From the NCBI GenBank assembly GCA_964605095.1, contig CAZSBS010000098.1:1-16111 (forward strand): DNA of 16,111 nt. The letters run 5' to 3'. This document shows positions 12,761 to 16,111 of this stretch, piece by piece (the first letter of the stretch is position 1; each line of letters opens with the position of its first letter). A program made the translations under genes and the position numbers. The stretch is from JAUWQU01 sp964605095 (GTDB taxonomy: Bacteria; Planctomycetota; Phycisphaerae; SM23-33). The notes beneath the pieces were generated by a model. It was not told the origin of the DNA, made no database searches, and saw only the letters and a program-made list of their open reading frames with translations.

Positions 12761-12919
12761 AGAGCAGTTTAAGTTTTTGTGTAGCAGGTCGGCCGTCGCC
12801 GAGGACGAGCCAGGCAAGGAAGCCGAAGCAGGCGATGCCTTAGCATCGCCGATGCAGGCTGACGCGGCATGGCGACGCCACAGGCAGGCCGAACGCTACA
12901 GAAAAAGTTAAGCTGCTCC
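12761..12919. mobile_element. MITE-like element, 159 bp, with long terminal inverted repeats
   Basis: The left end AGAGCAGTTTAAGTTTTTGT and the reverse complement of the right end GGAGCAGCTTAACTTTTTCT match over about 33 bases with a few changes and one indel, both ending in CGGCC. The exact centre holds a perfect hairpin GGCGATGC-CTTA-GCATCGCC (12831-12850). The two arms are partly complementary between ends and centre, so the whole element can fold as one long imperfect hairpin. It encodes no convincing protein, has no visible target duplication that I can confirm, and ends 23 bp before the UPF0175 gene. Length and layout suit a non-autonomous transposon (MITE) or a large REPIN-like repeat. 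Confidence 0.75.
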
Positions 12920-12942
12920 AAGCCGAGCCGCGGAGCGTAACC

Positions 12943-13173
12943 ATGAAACTGACCCTGCCGGACGACATAGTCGCAAGAGGCGAACTGAGCGAGTACGACG
13001 TCCGCCTGGCCCTGGCCGTCCAACTCTACGCCGACAACCGCCTCGACCACGCCGACGCCTGCCGCCTTGCCGACGTCCCTCCGGCCACCCTCAACGCCGC
13101 CCTGCTCGCCGCCGGCCTTAGCCTCCAGCAATATCCCGCCCTGCGCCTCTCCGAACACCGCACGGCCGTCTGA
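12943..13173 (+). CDS. UPF0175-family small protein (antitoxin-like)
   Basis: A 76-residue protein that begins MKLTLPDDIVARGELSEYDV and continues LALAVQLYADNRLDHADACR, then LADVPPATLNAALLAAGL. This is the pattern of UPF0175 (PF03683): a short strand with LP-D, a helix with LA-LYA-NRL, and a helix-turn-helix-like second half. Members are often antitoxins beside PIN-type toxins (DUF3368). No toxin gene is seen after it: only 60 bp separate it from the convergent PilZ gene. The ATG at 12943 has GGAG nearby (12932-12935). The MITE-like element immediately upstream may have separated or replaced its promoter. Confidence 0.75.
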   Translation: MKLTLPDDIVARGELSEYDVRLALAVQLYADNRLDHADACRLADVPPATLNAALLAAGLSLQQYPALRLSEHRTAV

Positions 13174-13233
13174 CGAGCATCCTGAACCGCTCCTCGCTCT
13201 CGCGCAGGTTATCTGCCACCCGCTTGCGTTCCC

Positions 13234-13875
13234 TCATGCGGCATGGCTGTCCGCAATCCTACCTGGAGGCCAGGAGGAACTGCTTTGTGTTTCCATGGGG
13301 GGCGGCAGCCAGGCCTGACAGCTTTCAGGGGAAACTTTCCGACAGGCCAGCAGGATCCGGTTGCCGTCGCGAACCTCGGTTCGCACGACATGGCACCTCG
13401 CCCGCTGTGCAGTGCCCCCGCATGCCAGCTCGATCTCATCTCCGGCCCTCGCCGGGTTTCCATGAACCACCAGCGCAAGTCCCGCCGCTGATGCATCGCT
13501 GAGCCGTCCCCTGCGCCACGGCCCCTCCCTGCCGACCCTCCAGGAGATTGGAGCGTCAACGTAGTAATCGCGTACGCTGCCGCGGCGGTTCTGCACGGAG
13601 GCGATCCGACAACCGACCACGCGCTGGCAAGTCTCGACACGTGCCACGCGGTAGGGCAGCGGGTGCTTGTTGAGCAGGAAGCAGACCTCGATTTCCTGCC
13701 CGACCTCGGGCAACGCACCTTGAGGGATGGACAGGCTCACCCCGGAGGTCGAGACGTCGATCAGCCAACCCTTCTGCCACGGCCCGGTTCGGTGCAGCCG
13801 CCAGAAGATCGAAGCTCTCCAGTATCGGTTGCGGACCCAACCCCGGCGATTCTCTTTCGTCATGTCTTTGTCCAT
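13234..13875 (-). CDS. Tandem PilZ-domain protein (two PilZ domains)
   Basis: Two PilZ domains in 213 residues. Each has both cyclic-di-GMP motifs: RxxxR as R11-G-W-V-R15 then D40-V-S-T-S-G45 in the first, and R98-G-S-V-R102 then D127-A-S-A-A-G132 in the second. The protein should bind c-di-GMP and act as an effector in the cytoplasm. It has no signal peptide or membrane span, and no output domain outside the PilZ units. The start is ATG 13875, with AGGAGG (about 13886-13891) upstream; longer readings run through the spacer and overlap the next gene. It lies 104 bp after the other PilZ gene on the same strand and ends convergent to UPF0175. Confidence 0.85.
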   Translation of the reverse strand: MDKDMTKENRRGWVRNRYWRASIFWRLHRTGPWQKGWLIDVSTSGVSLSIPQGALPEVGQEIEVCFLLNKHPLPYRVARVETCQRVVGCRIASVQNRRGSVRDYYVDAPISWRVGREGPWRRGRLSDASAAGLALVVHGNPARAGDEIELACGGTAQRARCHVVRTEVRDGNRILLACRKVSPESCQAWLPPPMETQSSSSWPPGRIADSHAA

Positions 13876-13979
13876 GTTTCCAATTCCTCCTGTTCCACGT
13901 GAGGGGTGCCGGGTCCCGCGGAGCGTCGTCAGCCGCACCTTCCCGGCCGACGTGGGATCCCACTCCGCACCCGTACGCG

Positions 13980-14405
13980 TCAAGCCGACCTCCGGCACGC
14001 CACGTCGTGCGGGCTGTGCATCCAGAGTCCGGGCGGCCACGCTCTGCAGACCGCCTGTTGAAGAGCCGTTTCCGCGTTCGGCACCGGTTTCAGAAGTGCC
14101 GGATAGCCATCGGCAGAGACAATGCGACAGGCGATCAAGCCTTGGTCATCCTCGCGGATCCGGATGCGTACCACGCGGCACAGCACGGCCTCCTCGCTGT
14201 ACCTGGGCAGCAAGTCGATCTCCTGTCCCGCGTTCGGCTGGCCCTCCGTTGACACGAGCAGGGACGCACCGGATACCGAGATATCGTTCAGCCAACCGCG
14301 ACACCACATAGCGGCACCATGCCTGCGCCAGGCAACGGGCGCCTTGGGCAAGTACTGCCGCCTGGACTCGTGACGGCGGTTCTTGACGGTTCTGCTTCTG
14401 GTCAT
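13980..14405 (-). CDS. Single PilZ-domain protein
   Basis: A 141-residue cytoplasmic protein with one PilZ domain. R11-H-E-S-R15 is RxxxR, and D41-I-S-V-S-G46 is the DxSxxG motif, so c-di-GMP binding looks intact. The motif spacing and positions (R11, R15) are the same as in the first PilZ domain of the neighbour, so the two genes may come from duplication. A strong ribosome-binding site AAGGAGGT precedes ATG 14405. It starts 23 bp after the stop of the GGDEF protein, so both are in one operon. Confidence 0.85.
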   Translation of the reverse strand: MTRSRTVKNRRHESRRQYLPKAPVAWRRHGAAMWCRGWLNDISVSGASLLVSTEGQPNAGQEIDLLPRYSEEAVLCRVVRIRIREDDQGLIACRIVSADGYPALLKPVPNAETALQQAVCRAWPPGLWMHSPHDVACRRSA

Positions 14406-14428
14406 AAAGTTACCTCCTTCTTAATTGG

Positions 14429-15961
14429 TCACGCGGCCCTGGCTACAAAGAGCGGCCTGACAAAATGGGCCGCCGACACCACCGCCGGGTCGAACTGCGA
14501 TCCGGCCCCACGGCGAAGCTCCGCCAATGCCTCCACGACCGAACGGGCGGGCCGGTACGCGCGGTCGGACATCATCGCCGCCAAGGCGTCAGCCACGCAG
14601 ATCACCTTCGCCGCCACAGAGATGATGGAGCCCCCGCGCCAGGGGCGATGGTGTTGGCGAACACACGCCACCGTGTCCTGGTCGGCCCCCAACCGCAAGC
14701 TGATCTCCGCGCTTTGGTCCGGATGCTGGCGCATGACCGCCCACTGTGCCTTGGTCAGGGGCTCGGGCTGGGCCAAGAGCTCCTCTGGAATCACGGACTT
14801 GCCGATATCATGAAGAAGTCCGGCCATTTGGATCCGTCTCAGTTCGCCTTGGGACAGCCCCATAACCTCGGCCAGGTTTTCGGCCACCTGTTTGACCTCC
14901 TGGCAGTGGTGGGTGACGTGCTCCTTCTGTGTCGGCCCGAGGATGTCTTCGCAGTGGGCGAGGAACTCAAGCCGTTGATGGGCCGGGCTTGGCCAGCCGC
15001 CGTATGTCGCTTCGGTCAGGGCGTGGTCCACAGCCACCATGGGCCAAGTGCAGACACGGTCGCGCCCCCGGTTCTTGGCCAGGTACATCGCCTGGTCGGC
15101 AAGATCGACCATGTCGTAGCCCATCTTCGCCGTCGGAAAGCTGACAGCGCCAAGGCTCACTGTCACGCCGAAGTCTGTCCTGTCGGTATGGAAGGAGGCA
15201 TGCGCGACCCGGTTCCTGAACTCATCGGCCCAGATCCAGGCTTCGCCCAGGTTGGTTGAGCTTTGGAAGACGACGAACTCCTCCCCGCCCCAGCGTATCG
15301 CCACATCGCCGCCGGAGAGGCCCTTGCCGACCAGTTCGGCGACCTCTCGCAGCACCATGTCGCCGGCAACGTGGCCGTGGATATCGTTGACCTCCTTGAA
15401 GTGATCGATGTCCATCATTATGCAGGACATCTCCCGGCGACGGTCACGCTCGTAGGCGTTGGACGCAAGCTGGTGGTCGAGGTAGCGGCGGTTGGGCAAT
15501 CCGGTCAACTGGTCCGTGTCCGCCAGATGGGCCAACTCCTTCTGCCGTCGCTCGATTTTCTGTTGCTCGGTTGCTCTGCTCTGCGCCTTACGCGTGGCTT
15601 CCCGGACCCGGTCCCAGAGCACATGACCCTGTAGCGCCTCGGCCTTGGGCACGAAGTCCACACAACCGCTTCGGCTGCTCGCGACGGCGACATGCTGGGC
15701 CTCATTGCTGGAGACCACCAGTGCCGGGGTGCCGTGCAAATCCCGGCTGACAGCGTTGAGCAACTCATCTGCCGTGACATCGGGCAGTTGGTAGTCGATG
15801 ATCACGCAGTCGAATTGCTGGTTGCGGACCGCCTTCTTGAATTCCGCCCCCGTAGCGACCACCCGGACGTCCACACAGGGACGTTGCGAAGTGAGCGCGC
15901 ACTCCAGAAGCTCCTGGTGTGCCGGGTCGTCCTCAGCCAAAAGAACCTTCAGACACCGCAT
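14429..15961 (-). CDS. Response regulator with receiver, GGDEF (GGEEF) and degenerate HD-GYP domains
   Basis: A 510-residue cytoplasmic signalling protein. The receiver domain (about 1-115) has acidic residues at 10-12, phosphoacceptor Asp56 in IIDYQLPD, and Lys106. A short linker helix (120-145) leads to a GGDEF domain (about 146-305) with MMDIDHFKEVNDIHGH and the active-site motif G225-G-E-E-F229. The product-inhibition RxxD site is not present (S-G-G-D219 instead). The third domain (about 345-500) is HD-GYP-like: LLHDIGKSVIP at 382-392 has the HD pair (His384, Asp385), and VADALAAMMSDRAYRPA is typical. However, after HH437-438 the usual E-x-x-D-G-x-G-Y-P loop is replaced by RPWRGG. So it probably makes c-di-GMP and may not degrade it. 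Start ATG 15961 follows GGAGGATAGGAG. No sensor kinase is nearby. Confidence 0.9.
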   Translation of the reverse strand: MRCLKVLLAEDDPAHQELLECALTSQRPCVDVRVVATGAEFKKAVRNQQFDCVIIDYQLPDVTADELLNAVSRDLHGTPALVVSSNEAQHVAVASSRSGCVDFVPKAEALQGHVLWDRVREATRKAQSRATEQQKIERRQKELAHLADTDQLTGLPNRRYLDHQLASNAYERDRRREMSCIMMDIDHFKEVNDIHGHVAGDMVLREVAELVGKGLSGGDVAIRWGGEEFVVFQSSTNLGEAWIWADEFRNRVAHASFHTDRTDFGVTVSLGAVSFPTAKMGYDMVDLADQAMYLAKNRGRDRVCTWPMVAVDHALTEATYGGWPSPAHQRLEFLAHCEDILGPTQKEHVTHHCQEVKQVAENLAEVMGLSQGELRRIQMAGLLHDIGKSVIPEELLAQPEPLTKAQWAVMRQHPDQSAEISLRLGADQDTVACVRQHHRPWRGGSIISVAAKVICVADALAAMMSDRAYRPARSVVEALAELRRGAGSQFDPAVVSAAHFVRPLFVARAA

Positions 15962-16091
15962 TCTCCTATCCTCCGTTCGGTGCCCGACCCTGCTCCTAAT
16001 GTTTCGGCACTTGGCGGGGCCACCTTTAGCAGCCCGGGGGGTTTGTGAGAAAATTCGGCTCATCCGGTTCTTGCGTAGGTACATTGTCAGC

Positions 16092-16108
16092 CTGGGGCTC
16101 CGCCCCAG
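16092..16108. repeat. Possible fourth copy of the composite repeat (A module only)
   Basis: CTGGGGC-TCC-GCCCCAG is a seven-pair hairpin followed by ACC, cut by the window end. On the minus strand it reads GGTCTGGGGCGGAGCCCCAG, which is like module A with its GTCT linker. It lies upstream of the GGDEF gene. Only one module is visible. Confidence 0.35.
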
Positions 16109-16111
16109 ACC

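Noticed and set aside
12769..13158. 129-residue minus-strand frame across the MITE-like element and UPF0175 gene
   Set aside because: Half is read from the repeat and half is antisense to the UPF0175 gene, which has the family pattern.
13876..14040. Upstream extension of the tandem PilZ protein
   Set aside because: The extension has no PilZ sequence and overlaps the next gene; the strong AGGAGG site fits ATG 13875.
14465..15259. 264-residue plus-strand frame opposite the GGDEF/HD gene
   Set aside because: It is antisense to a clear multi-domain protein and has no start signal.

Overview
High-GC bacterial DNA from a draft assembly: one 100-N scaffold gap lies at 4139-4238. Several things make a planctomycete of the Phycisphaerae type my best guess: a DUF547 lipoprotein, an UPF0175 protein, tandem PilZ proteins, a receiver-GGDEF-HD protein, and intergenic spaces full of palindromic repeats. 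This is an inference from gene style. No rRNA or other marker gene is present.

Region 1 (1-2600) is a graveyard of mobile and defence DNA. It holds the 3' end of an IS30-family transposase, a dinD gene broken by an in-frame TAA, a possible start of a type III restriction subunit, and two inverted fragments of a group II intron leader. These intron fragments flank an AT-richer gene for an unknown membrane protein. A likely scrap of a YD-repeat (Rhs) protein follows. Region 2 (2600-4300) has repeat-rich non-coding DNA, an EamA/DMT transporter on the minus strand, and the gap. The gap is probably an artefact, because its two flanks share an identical 55-bp sequence.

Region 3 (4300-8160) carries tyrA (prephenate dehydrogenase), queE and queD on the plus strand. 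queE and queD are separated by 376 bp of palindromic repeats. A secreted HELGH metallopeptidase lies convergent to queD and overlaps its 3' end. Region 4 (8160-11460, minus strand) is a likely operon in the order SDR (FolM-like), folB/folX, folE, yihY. FolE makes 7,8-dihydroneopterin triphosphate, which is also the substrate of QueD. The window therefore holds the first steps of both a pterin branch and the queuosine/7-deazaguanine branch; queC is not present.

Region 5 (11460-13240) has a DUF547 lipoprotein on the plus strand, a probable terminator, a 159-bp MITE-like element with terminal inverted repeats, and a small UPF0175 antitoxin-like gene starting 23 bp after the element. Region 6 (13234-16111, minus strand) is a compact cyclic-di-GMP module: a receiver-GGEEF-HD protein followed by two PilZ proteins with three PilZ domains in total. 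In the HD-GYP domain the GYP loop is missing.

The best candidates for something undescribed are the MITE-like element, the three-hairpin composite intergenic repeat (three full copies, perhaps a partial fourth), and the c-di-GMP operon with its altered HD domain. I see no CRISPR array, tRNA or rRNA.
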